Shown: piece by piece, positions 38,163 through 49,739 of the stretch | How positions within the stretch are numbered: the stretch's first letter is position 1 | Layout: every line of letters starts with the position of its first letter | Source of the DNA: Chlorops oryzae | Lineage: Eukaryota; Arthropoda; Insecta; Diptera; Chloropidae | Assembly (NCBI GenBank): GCA_020466095.1 | Contig: CM035807.1 | Span: 54,606,555-54,670,554, forward strand | DNA: 64,000 bases | Direction of reading: 5' to 3' | Program-made: the position numbers and the translations under genes | The notes under the pieces: generated by a model | Told to the model about the DNA's origin: nothing | Database searches by the model: none | What the model saw: the letters and a program-made list of their open reading frames with translations, nothing else

Positions 38163-39181
38163 GTCGGCAACTTTGATGAAATTGCGTCACAAAATCAGGT
38201 GCCGTGCTTCCGGAATAAAGATAAAAATTATTTAGTAATATCTCAGCAAAAGTAACGAATATACTCGCCCACGCTTATATTTGATTTTGCCAAACGCGAA
38301 TTATCGATGTGGCGATGGATGAGCTAAACTTTGTCAGGTGCGGAAAATACCAGTCGTAGGGCACTATGATGATCGAAGGCATACGAGCACTCGTCAAGTC
38401 CGTCGCAAACGAACGTGTGGAAAATGCTTCGCAAAAGAAAAAAAAATAATGATAAATTTGCAGCCGTGGCAGTGAATCGTTCTAAATTCCTGCGCTGCAA
38501 TATAAATTTATGTTGACAATACAGTGCGAACGGTGCCGACGGTAGCGCACTTCCAGTTCCAGACCTTTATTTTCGCAACACCCCCACAAATTCCTGCAAC
38601 CCCAGATTCAATATTAAAATCCAAACGAATTAATAAATTTTATTAAAATCAAACTCCAATCTTTCAAAATATCAGTAAAATCAGCAATTCCAAGTTAAGA
38701 AATTGCAATACGCCAAGAGACAAATTCGAATGATTTTTTCCTAATGTTTGCCCACTGTCGCAGAATTTCATGCACGCTGTCTAAGCCAATTTTTCATACG
38801 CACGGGCAGAGCACAGACTGCGCGTAAGCAGCGCACAAGCAGCAGAGGAAAAGTGAGACTTTCAATAGCGATCGACAGAACGACCGAACGACCGAGCTTC
38901 AAAGCGACGCTTTCAGTTGCCTTGTCACTGCGGCGAAAAGCGAAAAAAAACGAGAGCTTGTGCGTGTGTGTGTTTGCAGGCGAACCGCGATTCCAATAGC
39001 TGTGGCAAGTTCGGCCGCACAAATTCCACTCGATCACGTTTGATGTTCGATGCGACACACTGCGTGGCAACTGACCAACTCAACAATTGTCCCGTACGAA
39101 GTTTGACTAGAAGTACAGGCGCTATTTCAAAGCAAAGCAATGAAACAAAAAAAAAGGAAAAACAACCGCAAGGCCTTGATG
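38163..39181 (-). other. Element B leader, duplicated copy
   Basis: Non-coding 5' leader of B, near-identical to 47695-48712. It ends at the duplication junction, where CTGGCTG is shared with Q's LTR. It lacks the last ~330 bp to the PBS. Confidence 0.85.
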
Positions 39182-39568
39182 CTGGCTGGAACTTCGGAAT
39201 GCGGAAAACGATGTGGCAATGCTGCGACTGCTGACCTAATTCTTGGTGATGTCGTCATAGTCACTTGTTGCTTTGTTTCTGTGTTCTACTTTGCATTTGC
39301 TGATCATGCGAAACTGATTCGTTCGTCGTTCTCGCCGTTCGTCGTTCTCGCCGTTCGTCTGTTTGTCCGTTGCGATTGATCATATTTCGTCGCTTGCTGC
39401 TGTTATTGTCTTCGACTTCGGCGTTGTTTCGACCTTGACCATGAATTTACCATTTTGTCAGCTTTCATTTCAGGGTCGTTTGTTTATTTTCGTTCGCTGC
39501 GGTGTTATTTGATTTGTTGTCGATCAGAGTCAACGTGAAAGGTTTGTGAGTAGACACGGCTCACAACA
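39182..39568 (-). repeat. Element Q copy 2, partial 3' LTR
   Basis: Only the part of the LTR from CTGGCTGGAAC to CTCACAACA on + is present, joined on its left to B leader. The PPT follows at 39569-39582. Confidence 0.92.
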
Positions 39569-40979
39569 TACCTCCCTCCTTCAATGAGTCACGAGTATCG
39601 TGGCTGATGTAGGTGCTATTATTGAGACGTGTGTATTCGTGTCTGTTTTGTTGATTTGTCTACTGTTGTGGTAGGCCGTTGTTGATAACAGCTGAGCAGA
39701 ACTTGGTGAACGCTGCTCATGCCGCAAATTTTGCATGACCTTGAAAATGGTCGATGTAGCTCATTGCCGAGTCGCTATCAGCTGATTGTTGTGTGTCAGT
39801 TGTCGTCGACTTTTTTATAGTTTTAGCTATGACCATTCGTGTGATAACTATAGTTTGTGCGCTTATGTTGGGTATGATCGCGACTTGAGAGATGGTTGTG
39901 TTGTTTATGTTGTGTGGGGTGAAGGCAACTCATCCAGTTGCCCCCTCCCCCCCGAGGTGTTGATAGAACGTTGCCGTATTATGCACCGACGCTGGATTTA
40001 GTGTTGGTTGAAATTGTCGCTGACTCGATGCATTTGAGGCTATGTACTTGTTGTGTTGACTGGTGTTGTGCATTTAATACTTATGCACTCGCTGTAGTTG
40101 TCGTTGCTGTTGTTCAAAATTCTTGTTGTTCGCTGTTGTGCATTTAAAGCTAGTGCCCTTGATGTGTTGAGTATTACTGGCTTTTGTTGGGTTCGCTTGG
40201 CCAGGTAGATCTGCTGATTATGACTAACTTAAATTTGCTTATTATTTTTCGTACAATTTTTCCCTTTTTCTTCTTTCTCTTTATTAATATATTTGATTTG
40301 TATATAATTTCAGTACTCAATGTTACTTATATATTACCCTTCACCTGAATTTTTCTTATAATTGTACCCTTCACCCGATATATATATATATATTCTTTAT
40401 TTTGTTTTTAAATGCATAATATTGCCAATCGAATGATTATTGTATTTGTTGATGAGTCAACCATTTGGCGTACTTTTTGTTTTGTTTTGGATATTTGAAA
40501 TGTAAATCTTAAAATTCTTACTTTAAATGCTCAAATATTGCATATATATACATTTTGTTTCGTATATAATTTCAGTACTTAATGATACTTATATATTACC
40601 CTTCACCTGAATTTTTCTTATAATTTTTGACTTTTACATTTGATCTATTTTAATTCTTTTTGTTTTAGTAATTTTTATTCTAAACAGTTTATTGTTTATT
40701 CTGACTCTTTTCTCTATGTCGCCTTTTTTTTTCATTTTTACTTTTTCGTTCTTTTTTCAATTGGTTCACAATTTCAGTTAGACATTCATGTTCGTTTGGC
40801 GTTATTTTGCATTCTTTTTCTGTATTTTTTTTTTTTTTTTTTTTAAACAAAGGAGGTGTTGTATAACAAAAATACCTATCTTTTCAAGGTATTGATATAA
40901 AAAAAAATTTTTTTTTTTTTTTTTTTTACTGCATATACAAATATTTAATAAATATATGTATATGGTTGTTTATACTTAC

Positions 40980-41096
40980 CAGCTTATTTTCTCTTTTGTT
41001 ATTATTCTTCCCTTCTTGTTCTTCTGGTCGGACCAAATTGTTTACAGTCATCGCCAGTTTTATTTCCACTAAGCGTCGTCTTGTGCCTAGGTTTCT
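40980..41096 (-). CDS. Element Q copy 2: predicted exon 2 of the third ORF
   Basis: Same 117-bp sequence and splice sites as 31448-31564; its partner ATG is at 45433-45431. Confidence 0.5.
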
Positions 41097-41531
41097 CTTG
41101 AAAATAAACAAATATACAAATTACTGTGCTCGAGTCCCTAGTGTTTTGCTATACTTTTTACTTTTCGTTCTTTTGGTTTGGTTTTAATTGTCATAATGCG
41201 TTGCCTCATTGAGCTTATGCATTGACGAATTTAATTGCTCAATCCTTTTGATTTTATTTTCTGCTTATTAATGCTTTTAATTTCAAAGATTTTATTTAAA
41301 TCAAAACGAATACCGGGGCTTGCTCTAAATATGCGTGACTGTATGCCTTTAAAATAATTTACCAGATTTCTGGATTTTTAATATGTTTCGCTAGGAAATT
41401 CTTATTTATACATCGCCTTAAGCGATGTTAAAAAGAAAATACTTGTTATAATTAAGTTTAAAAACGGTTAGACCTCACCTTACGTGATGAAATCTGTGTT
41501 TTTCAATTGCTATTTTACATTCAGGAACTCT

Positions 41532-43312
41532 TTAAGCCACTTTAAAATTGTATGCGAATATTTTGTCTAAAGGATTCGTTTTGAAAACTGAAGTTTCACC
41601 ATCGCTCATATATGACTTTATGTGACGGTTCACGCCTTTCCATTCTAAAATTTTTTGTATGAGAAAAACTGTTTTAACAAAACTAATATAGGTCGCTTTT
41701 ACTGTATTAAAGAACTTCTTGAATACTTCTCTAATAACTCTTTGATTATTGAAGATAGGTGACATTTTTTCAATTAAATCGTTCGCTTCATAATTTTTAA
41801 CTCTTTCTTGATATCCCGACCAGGGTAAATCTAGTGCCTTTACTGCGGAATTGGGTGGCCTACTCAGTGGGATGTCTTTAAAATCTTCCTTTAAATTTTC
41901 TTCTTTAAATAAAACATCACATTTCTTCTTCAATAAATTCCCATAACGATTTCTATCGACTTCTTCGTCGAGTTTATAATCTTCTTCACTACCTGACTCT
42001 TTATTCACTTCAACCTCACTGATTTTCAAAATAGGTACAACTCCTTTTCCTCCAATAATCTTGGGCGATTTTCTTATCAAATCTGGCATAATATCTTTTT
42101 TATGCACTACTAACTCTCCTGACAATCTTTTTGCACAAATTTCTTCTACTCTTGCTTCATTAGCTTGGATCGTGACTGTCTCCTTAGTACAAATCCTATT
42201 ACTAAAGTTGGAAACAAGAAATGGTAGTGAAACAATTTGTCTATCATTGTTGCAGAAAGAGATATCTTTATTAATATTATTAATTCTGGAATGCTTCCCC
42301 TTCTCATGTCTGTTAAAAAAATTCTCCTGTTGTCTCTTTTCTTTTCCAATACTCTCAGTTTTCCCACCAAACGCTTCTAGTGTAATCAAACTTGTATCTG
42401 AACCTGTGTCCACTAACAATGTAATTTTTTCATTTATAGCCTGTCCGCATGGAAGCACTATAAACGTGTCGTCTGACACCGGCTCTACAGTTTCGATATT
42501 ACTACTGTACTTTTGGCAATGAGTAACTAACTTTGTCACATTATCCTTACTATTTTCCCCTACTAACCGGATTGTTTCAAACTGATTTACTTCATTTATA
42601 TCCTTTAGCGCTTCTAACTTAATCAAGCTTGTGTCCGACCCAGTGTCGACCAACAACGTTACTTGATCGTTTACAGCTTGTCCACAGGGAAATACTATAA
42701 ACGCATCATTGAATATTGAGTTCGGCAATTCATCTCTCTGCCTTTGACGTCGAAGTTGAAAGTTTGATCTTTTATTTTCTACATACTTGATTAAGCCATC
42801 TAAACAAGCTGCAGATTTTTTAGCCAACACAACCCAAAACATCACAAAGGACCAAAATAATTTCCAGAATGGAAATCCGTCTTTCTTTTTGTTTCTGCTC
42901 TTGTTCCAAACGGGGGTCTCTACGTTAGGCTCCTCCTTCACTTCGTTTCTTATCGCGGACTGACATATGGTTACTAATCCCTTTGTAAAATTTGTTGTGT
43001 GCTCTCTTTCTCTTGGATTTTTATCCTTGTTCATTAAAACGTTTTCCTTTCTATTTTTCAATTCGTTTTCTTTCTTACTTTCTATATTCTTTACTTTCTT
43101 ATCTATGTTCTGACTATCTATGTCATCGATAAAAATCTTATTAATGTCTAGTTCCTCAAAATGAACTGTCTTTTTTTTTGTACTTTTTAAATTAACTAAT
43201 TTCTCTTTTTCTTTACCCTCTTCTTTGACCGGAACTAGACTTGGCCTTTTAACTGTCGACTGGGTTTGGGCATTCCGGCCTATTGGCCTTGACCGGGCCG
43301 CATAGAGTTTCC
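41532..43312 (-). CDS. Element Q copy 2 ORF2: protease-like, tandem DTG
   Basis: Identical in translation to the copy 1 protein over the 509 codons from 43061 to 41532, including both VDTGSDTSL motifs and the hydrophobic stretch, and open back to about 43312 in the -1 frame of gag. The C-terminal ~200 residues are acidic/basic mixed with no assigned fold. Confidence 0.85.
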
Positions 43313-43313
43313 C
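43275..43313 (-). promoter_or_regulatory. Predicted -1 frameshift signal, element Q copy 2
   Basis: GGGAAAC at 43313-43307 and the CCGGTC/GGCCGG hairpin at 43296-43275; identical to copy 1. Confidence 0.8.
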
Positions 43314-45328
43314 TGACTATTTCTTTCCTGCTGGGACATTTCTTTACAAAATCTGGCTATGTGACCATAATTATGGCACTTATAGCATTGCATACCCCCA
43401 GGCGGCTTATCCGTAAAAGGTGGTGTTTGTCTCTGGTTAACGTATTGTGTCTGTGTTCTATTCGAATTTTGTGAATCGTATTGACTCGAATTTTGACTAA
43501 AATTTTGCGTAGTAGAATTTTGGGGTTTATTGAAATCTGGTTTCGTAAAAGCTGGAGTAAAAGGTTGGGCAGCACCTTGGCTTCGGAAGGGATTGAAGTT
43601 TTGTATTGGGGATGAGTTAGGTTGTCCCGAGTTCTGGTTTGCTTGATTAAATTGTTCTGGTGGTCCCTGTCTTGGCCTACAGAATTTATTGCTCTCATGA
43701 CCTTTCACCCTACAAATGTTGCAAAATAATTTTCTTATTCTGCTAAAACACTTGTTCTCCAAGTGCCCTATCTTTCCGCAAAACGCACAAGATTGCTCAG
43801 TCAATAATATATCTTTGCTATTGTTTTGATTGCACTTATTACTCTGTTCGTGCCCATATTCAGCACAAACACTGCAGAAAGGTGTATTCCTTCTCTGTAT
43901 GCACACATCCCAAGTGTGACCTACTGTATTGCAAAAAGCGCATGGAACTGTTTGGGGTCCCATAGGGACAAATTGGTTCACGGCATGAGTAGACTGACAT
44001 TTAACATGGTTTTGAAAATGCAATTCTTCTGTTTCCTCAGCTAATCTGATTAAATCCGCGATTGATTTATCTTTGTTCATTTCTAGGCGGCTCTGCATGT
44101 ATGAGTCTCGAACACCTAAAATGAACCTGAATGTTGCTAATCTTCTGTACTCGCTGAGTGCCGACACTGCTTCCGAGCTATTCCATAACTTATTTATAAT
44201 TTCCTCTGCCTCATTTAACAAGACTTCCAATCTTCCCCCAAACGTGGAAGCTCTTTCATTAGCCTGCTGTTCTGCTCTTGCTATTTCGGAACGGATTGTC
44301 TCCAGACTCCTGCGCTTTAAGAACTCTCTCTTAATAATTTCAATTATGTCGTCTAGACTAGTTACTAATCGCTGGCTCACTTTTGTATACGCTAATCCTG
44401 ACAATCTATTTTTGACGCATTTTATAATATCTCTAGATTCACTGCCACTCACAACACTTTTCAATAGTTCGATTCCTGTTATGAGCTTTTCTGCTTCCCC
44501 AAATAATTCTGAGGTTTGTGAGCCTGAAAATTGTGGTACCAGGTGAGCCACTTTTTTCATTAATTCATCTGCTTGCAATTGCGTTGCCATTATTCTTTGT
44601 ATTTTCGGTATGTTTTTTGGTGTGACGGGCGGTCGCTCAAAACGTTCTGTGTTAGTGATAGTTATTCCTACAGGGGCTGCTGTAGTAGATGGCAATTCAA
44701 AATTTATTACGTTGCTGCTAGCTGTTCCTACAGGGGTTGTAGTATTGGTTGGAATCTCAACGTTTTCTGTGTTAGTACTCGTTGTTCTAATCTTCCTTGC
44801 GGTATTCGGGCTTGGTGTTGGAGAAGTTGCACAAACTGTTCTTAATGTACTTTTTAGTTTTCTAACTTCTTGTTTCAGATATTTGACTTCTTCTTCACTT
44901 ACTTTTAGACTTGCTTTGTCCTTTTCTAAAGCTTCTGCTGTTTCTTTTCCTACTGACTGTTTTAATACTTCCTTAAGGGTTTCGTTTTCTCCTTCTGCCT
45001 TTTCTATTAATTTGTTTTGTTCCTCGATTTGTTTCCTTAATTTTTTACAGTTTTTTTCAAGAAGTATTACGGTGTCTTCCAATGTCTTTATTTTTTCTCT
45101 TAAGGTCTGACTTAATGCACCAAATGTACCCTTCACCTGGTCGATCAGGAAGCTTGCTTCTTCAAGTCTCGTAAATTGTCCTAACACTGCTTGATCCTTA
45201 ATTAATTGTGAGCTTTCCTTATTTAGTCCTGCCTCCTTTATTAACTCCCAAGTACTTGCTACGATTGTTTTTGCATCTATTTCTGACTGATGTAGATGTT
45301 GTCTGAGTTTGTCTAATTCGTCTTCCAT
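43280..45328 (-). CDS. Element Q copy 2 gag, five zinc knuckles
   Basis: 682 codons from the ATG at 45328, same protein as copy 1: N-terminal coiled coil, capsid-like core, five CCHC-type knuckles and a Gln/Asn/Ser-rich linker before the last one. It stays fully open, so either copy could supply gag in trans if transcribed. Confidence 0.92.
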   Translation of the reverse strand: MEDELDKLRQHLHQSEIDAKTIVASTWELIKEAGLNKESSQLIKDQAVLGQFTRLEEASFLIDQVKGTFGALSQTLREKIKTLEDTVILLEKNCKKLRKQIEEQNKLIEKAEGENETLKEVLKQSVGKETAEALEKDKASLKVSEEEVKYLKQEVRKLKSTLRTVCATSPTPSPNTARKIRTTSTNTENVEIPTNTTTPVGTASSNVINFELPSTTAAPVGITITNTERFERPPVTPKNIPKIQRIMATQLQADELMKKVAHLVPQFSGSQTSELFGEAEKLITGIELLKSVVSGSESRDIIKCVKNRLSGLAYTKVSQRLVTSLDDIIEIIKREFLKRRSLETIRSEIARAEQQANERASTFGGRLEVLLNEAEEIINKLWNSSEAVSALSEYRRLATFRFILGVRDSYMQSRLEMNKDKSIADLIRLAEETEELHFQNHVKCQSTHAVNQFVPMGPQTVPCAFCNTVGHTWDVCIQRRNTPFCSVCAEYGHEQSNKCNQNNSKDILLTEQSCAFCGKIGHLENKCFSRIRKLFCNICRVKGHESNKFCRPRQGPPEQFNQANQNSGQPNSSPIQNFNPFRSQGAAQPFTPAFTKPDFNKPQNSTTQNFSQNSSQYDSQNSNRTQTQYVNQRQTPPFTDKPPGGMQCYKCHNYGHIARFCKEMSQQERNSQGNSMRPGQGQ

Positions 45329-45412
45329 AGAGTTGAATATTTGCGGTACTGCACCGTTTTTACATATATTTTCTAACAAAGCGAAAAACAACGGGACTCT
45401 TGCACAGTTTAT

Positions 45413-45433
45413 TCATAATTTTCCACTTACCAT
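45413..45433 (-). promoter_or_regulatory. Element Q copy 2 leader AUG/splice donor and uORF
   Basis: ATG at 45433-45431 directly followed by GTAAGT, as in copy 1. Confidence 0.6.
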
Positions 45434-45813
45434 TTTTATTTTTCGACTTTTCCTTTTGCTGCTTTTCGTCTCGGATTTCGTTTTCTTGCTTCTTGTCTGG
45501 AACTATCTGAAACAGTTTTCTTCGCAAAACAATTTAATAAAATAAAAAAAAATTTTCTCAATCAACAATTTCAAGAGGATACTGGCGGCGAAAACGTTCA
45601 CCGTCAATATAGTCTTTATTTGAGATTATTTCAATCGTCCGCAAGTCCAGATCTGTGAAAATAGGCTTTAGCTAGGCGGTGCGACTCGTCGTGTTTAAAA
45701 CTGGTTCCAGTTCCGCTTCAGCTATCCTTTAATTTTTCCACAGATCATGCACACGTTCAAGACAATCTGATATGAAATCGTTGTGAGTCCAGGTTTGGAT
45801 CCAACTGACAGTT

Positions 45814-45830
45814 GAATACCGGCTGCGCCA
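45814..45830 (-). other. Element Q copy 2 primer binding site
   Basis: TGGCGCAGCCGGTATTC on the minus strand. Confidence 0.65.
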
Positions 45831-45833
45831 ATT

Positions 45834-46583
45834 TGTTGTGGCTAGGGTGTGTACTGAAAAGGACACACAGCCTAATGCCAAAACGTTATATATTTTCGTG
45901 TATTTTACAAATACACAGCCCTAACTTCCTTCTTTCAAATAAATGTACATCGAAGGATTCTTTTCACTCTTTTATTTATATCTTAAAACACTTATTCCTA
46001 CTGCAATAACTCCTGAATTACACTCGAATGACTTCCCTAATTCCCTAAATTACAATAAACGCTCAGACTTGAATTGTTGTTGCCGTTGGGTCAGTACAAG
46101 CCAATTCGAACCGGAACGTTGAATACTTAATCACCAGTCCTTTTCCAATTGTCGATCATCTGCTTTTATAGGGAGAAAGTGCCTAGCATGCACTTTCTGG
46201 CTGGAACTTCGGAATGCGGAAAACGATGTGGCAATGCTGCGACTGCTGACCTAATTCTTGGTGATGTCGTCATAGTCACTTGTTGCTTTGTTTCTGTGTT
46301 CTACTTTGCATTTGCTGATCATGCGAAACTGATTCGTTCGTCGTTCTCGCCGTTCGTCGTTCTCGCCGTTCGTCTGTTTGTCCGTTGCGATTGATCATAT
46401 TTCGTCGCTTGCTGCTGTTATTGTCTTCGACTTCGGCGTTGTTTCGACCTTGACCATGAATTTACCATTTTGTCAGCTTTCATTTCAGGGTCGTTTGTTT
46501 ATTTTCGTTCGCTGCGGTGTTATTTGATTTGTTGTCGATCAGAGTCAACGTGAAAGGTTTGTGAGTAGACACGGCTCACAACA
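45834..46583 (-). repeat. Element Q copy 2, 5' LTR
   Basis: 750 bp, same as the copy 1 LTRs, followed by GATT at 46584-46587. Confidence 0.94.
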
Positions 46584-47694
46584 GATTGATGGCGAGACAG
46601 TTGAGGCAGCGCTTCGATTTCGTAACAAGTTTAAATCGCTCCGCGACTGGCATCTTCAAAAATTGGGCGCATTGGCGTAAGGGATGGTTTCCGTTGCACA
46701 AGGGGCACGACCCTGGAGTCTGATCCTGAGTGTGGAAAATGTTGGTCGATGAAGTTGATTGGTTTGCAGATAGAACCGGCGCTTTCACCTTCGTGAAGCT
46801 CGAAAGGCGTTCGACAACCTCATAGCGGTTGCTGAGAAATTCGTTCATCTGTTTCCAAGTCGGCAGCTCTCGATGCGATGAGAGCGACTGCTCCCAATGT
46901 GCGATCGTAGCGGCTGGCAGGCGGCTGGAGCAAAAATTAACGAGCATGGCATCCCAAAAATCGACCACTCCTTGGCTTCTCATCATGGTGATACAATCGT
47001 TGACTGTCGTCTGAATTTTCAAAATTCCTTCGCTGGTCTCGTCTTCAATCGCTGGCAGATCGAACAAGGTCTTCAATTGGTGATCGATTAAAATGCGCTT
47101 GTTCTCGTACCGCGCTTGGAGAGCCTCCCAGGCGTGCGAAAAATTCGATCCACACAGGGGATATCCTTTGACAATCGCTCCGGCGGCGCCTGTCGTTTTA
47201 TTGTGCAAATAATACAGCTTTTGTACAGGTGGCAGTCTCGGGTTGTTGATATACACGGCCGTAAACATGTCACGAAATGCTGGCCACTCGTTGTATCCTC
47301 CGGAAAAATTTGCAACGTCACACGGGGGCACTCGAATAAAATGATCTTCTGGCGGCATCTCAGCAGATGTGGGAGACGTCCTTGTGCTGGATAGTGGTGG
47401 ATGGGAGTGCGAATGCATCCGTAGCAGATCCTTCAGCTGAGCGCGCACGATAACTTGGAGGTCGCGACATTCATTATACGTTCCTTGAGCCAGAGCGGCA
47501 ACTTCATCATGCCATACGTCGTTTGAGCGGGCCGCGTCGTAAGTCTCTTGAACCCGCCTCCAACAATCCTGAATTTCTTCAAATTTAATCTCGAGGAGTG
47601 ACTCTGTTTGATTCAAGGGGTCAGACTGCATGATAATGTCGCAGCAGCTCTTAAGCTGCTGTACCGCATCGTTGAATTTCAAATCAAAAGACAT
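46576..47694 (-). CDS. Element B gag, original 5' copy, truncated by Q
   Basis: The copy attached to B's true 5' LTR and leader. ATG at 47694. Same 372-codon translation as 37044-38162; authentic coding ends at the Q boundary (46584). The break falls inside the second zinc knuckle (CLNCLA), whose missing half is at 29223-29285. Confidence 0.9.
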   Translation of the reverse strand: MSFDLKFNDAVQQLKSCCDIIMQSDPLNQTESLLEIKFEEIQDCWRRVQETYDAARSNDVWHDEVAALAQGTYNECRDLQVIVRAQLKDLLRMHSHSHPPLSSTRTSPTSAEMPPEDHFIRVPPCDVANFSGGYNEWPAFRDMFTAVYINNPRLPPVQKLYYLHNKTTGAAGAIVKGYPLCGSNFSHAWEALQARYENKRILIDHQLKTLFDLPAIEDETSEGILKIQTTVNDCITMMRSQGVVDFWDAMLVNFCSSRLPAATIAHWEQSLSSHRELPTWKQMNEFLSNRYEVVERLSSFTKVKAPVLSANQSTSSTNIFHTQDQTPGSCPLCNGNHPLRQCAQFLKMPVAERFKLVTKSKRCLNCLAINLL

Positions 47695-49023
47695 GTCGGC
47701 AACTTTGATGAAATTGCGTCACAAAATCAGGTGCCGTGCTTCCGGAATAAAGATAAAAATTATTTAGTAATATCTCAGCAAAAGTAACGAATATACTCGC
47801 CCACGCTTATATTTGATTTTGCCAAACGCGAATTATCGATGTGGCGATGGATGAGCTAAACTTTGTCAGGTGCGGAAAATACCAGTCGTAGGGCACTATG
47901 ATGATCGAAGGCATACGAGCACTCGTCAAGTCCGTCGCAAACGAACGTGTGGAAAATGCTTCGCAAAAGAAAAAAAAATAATGATAAATTTGCAGCCGTG
48001 GCAGTGAATCGTTCTAAATTCCTGCGCTGCAATATAAATTTATGTTGACAATACAGTGCGAACGGTGCCGACGGTAGCGCACTTCCAGTTCCAGACCTTT
48101 ATTTTCGCAACACCCCCACAAATTCCTGCAACCCCAGATTCAATATTAAAATCCAAACGAATTAATAAATTTTATTAAAATCAAACTCCAATCTTTCAAA
48201 ATATCAGTAAAATCAGCAATTCCAAGTTAAGAAATTGCAATACGCCAAGAGACAAATTCGAATGATTTTTTCCTAATGTTTGCCCACTGTCGCAGAATTT
48301 CATGCACGCTGTCTAAGCCAATTTTTCATACGCACGGGCAGAGCACAGACTGCGCGTAAGCAGCGCACAAGCAGCAGAGGAAAAGTGAGACTTTCAATAG
48401 CGATCGACAGAACGACCGAACGACCGAGCTTCAAAGCGACGCTTTCAGTTGCCTTGTCACTGCGGCGAAAAGCGAAAAAAAACGAGAGCTTGTGCGTGTG
48501 TGTGTTTGCAGGCGAACCGCGATTCCAATAGCTGTGGCAAGTTCGGCCGCACAAATTCCACTCGATCACGTTTGATGTTCGATGCGACACACTGCGTGGC
48601 AACTGACCAACTCAACAATTGTCCCGTACGAAGTTTGACTAGAAGTACAGGCGCTATTTCAAAGCAAAGCAATGAAACAAAAAAAAGGAAAAACAACCGT
48701 AAGGCCTTGATGCTGGCTGTGTTCGTTCGCAAAAAAGGGAACGAGAAAATCTAACGCTGCTGGCAGACCCGTTATATGGCTATTGGTCTGCAATATTCGT
48801 TGTGCACAAAAACCACCACCAAAGGCGACACGGGTGTGCGAGCGAGATAGGTGGTACGAATATGAAGAGAAAGGATGAGTCGAAACGGTGCTGTGTGTCA
48901 CGTGCCTGGATCGTGCTGCCCTGACCTTTCTGAAGGGCAAATAGCAGTAAAGGGTGACCACACGTGGCCTACTTTCTCGATCTTTCCTCGCAAGGGTTGG
49001 TCCTCCAGAACCTGTTTCCAGGC
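47695..49023 (-). other. Element B 5' leader
   Basis: About 1.33 kb of non-coding sequence between PBS and gag. The 48720-49023 part is unique to this copy because the duplication breakpoint lies at 48713-48719. I could not identify a definite splice donor for ORF3 in it. Confidence 0.8.
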
Positions 49024-49042
49024 TCCTGGCACGGGATCGCCA
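49024..49042 (-). other. Element B primer binding site
   Basis: TGGCGATCCCGTGCCAGGA on the minus strand, two bases after the 5' LTR. The primer tRNA was not assigned with confidence. Confidence 0.6.
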
Positions 49043-49044
49043 AA

Positions 49045-49643
49045 TGTTTATTCTTTAAAGGATGAAGGGCGCGTACCTGTTTCTCGTTGGGCTCGCAGAT
49101 GTTGAATTGGGGCCTTTTGGTGGATTGCGCGGCGCGAATATGATTTTTGGTTGGGTTTTTTGTGTGGAATTTTCCTTTTTTTTTTTTTTTTTTCTTAGTT
49201 CACTAATTTTTCTTCTTCTTAAGTTCACTAATTTTTCTTCTTTTAATTTTCCTTGTTTAAAGATTTTTCAATTCAATTGACTTCACCTTTTTTTTTGTTT
49301 TTTTTTTTTTTTTTGGTTTTTTTTATTCAAAATTTTATTAATTTAAACTCACTGTTTTTCTTTATTATTTCTCGGTCGTTCTTTAATATTTTTTGTTCTG
49401 TTTTTTGTTTAAAGGAATTTGGATTTTTGTTTTGTTTTAATTATTTTTTTTTGTTCTTGATTGGGGGCGATGATGCGCGCACGAACTTTTTTGGCGAGAC
49501 TACTTATGCGATTGATTTTTGCTTAGAGGCCAGAGCTCGTTCGAGCTCGAACTTTTAGTTGTACCAAGAAAAAAAAAGGAGATTTTACTAATTCGCCGCG
49601 CTTTAAAGGGTCGGCTGCGTAGTTGCGGCGGCGAACACGAACA
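49045..49643 (-). repeat. Element B 5' LTR
   Basis: TGTTTATTCTTTAAAGG...GAACACGAACA on +, followed by AGATC (49644-49648) and the rest of P's leader. Confidence 0.93.
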
Positions 49644-49666
49644 AGATCATACGAGCAAACATCAAA

Positions 49667-49687
49667 ATGGTGAGTACCAAAATTTGA
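49667..49687 (+). promoter_or_regulatory. Element P leader AUG abutting a 5' splice site; 6-codon uORF
   Basis: AAAATG|GTGAGTACC at 49667-49676, the same arrangement as in Q. Unspliced it is a six-codon uORF ending TGA at 49685-49687, 52 bp before the gag ATG. A pyrimidine-rich stretch ending GTGCAG at about 49730 could also serve as an acceptor. Confidence 0.55.
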
Positions 49688-49739
49688 GAAATATTTTTAA
49701 CGCAAAGAGTCCTTCTTGTTGTGTGCAGTATTCAACTAA

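Larger units (their letters stand above)
29649..39181. repeat. Tandem duplication unit 1 (9.53 kb)
   Basis: Runs from inside Q's 3' LTR (CTGGCTGGAAC at 29649) through Q and B gag into B's leader. Repeated as 39182-48712 with only a few differences seen. Confidence 0.93.
39182..46583 (-). mobile_element. Element Q, copy 2 (3' LTR truncated by the duplication junction)
   Basis: Same element as copy 1 at an offset of about 9532 bp. Its 3' LTR starts only at 39182 (387 bp remain of 750); the rest of the element and its 5' LTR are present. It arose by duplication of DNA, not by a second integration, because its right flank GATT plus B gag is identical to copy 1's. Confidence 0.92.
39182..48712. 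repeat. Tandem duplication unit 2 (9.53 kb)
   Basis: Second unit. Differences from unit 1 seen by eye: a C/T change near 39170 versus 48700, one base in the (TA)n tract near 40390, and homopolymer lengths near 40820, 40910 and 48685. Confidence 0.93.
24556..49643 (-). mobile_element. Element B: BEL/Pao LTR retrotransposon with an extra 3' ORF, split by element Q and a tandem duplication
   Basis: LTRs of 600 and 599 bp (24556-25155 and 49045-49643; TGTTTATTC...GAACACGAACA) with the 5-bp duplication AGATC at 24551-24555 and 49644-49648. Minus-strand order: 5' LTR, PBS, about 1.35-kb leader, gag, pol (RT-RNase H-integrase), ORF3, 3' LTR. Q inserted in gag and the Q/gag/leader block was duplicated. 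The protease segment between gag and RT is missing and pol has a frameshift near 27035, so B itself is defective. Confidence 0.93.

Noticed and set aside
39182..46583. Second, independent insertion of element Q
   Set aside because: Both Q copies have the same right flank (GATT plus B gag) and the left one is truncated at a microhomology junction, so the second copy arose by tandem duplication.
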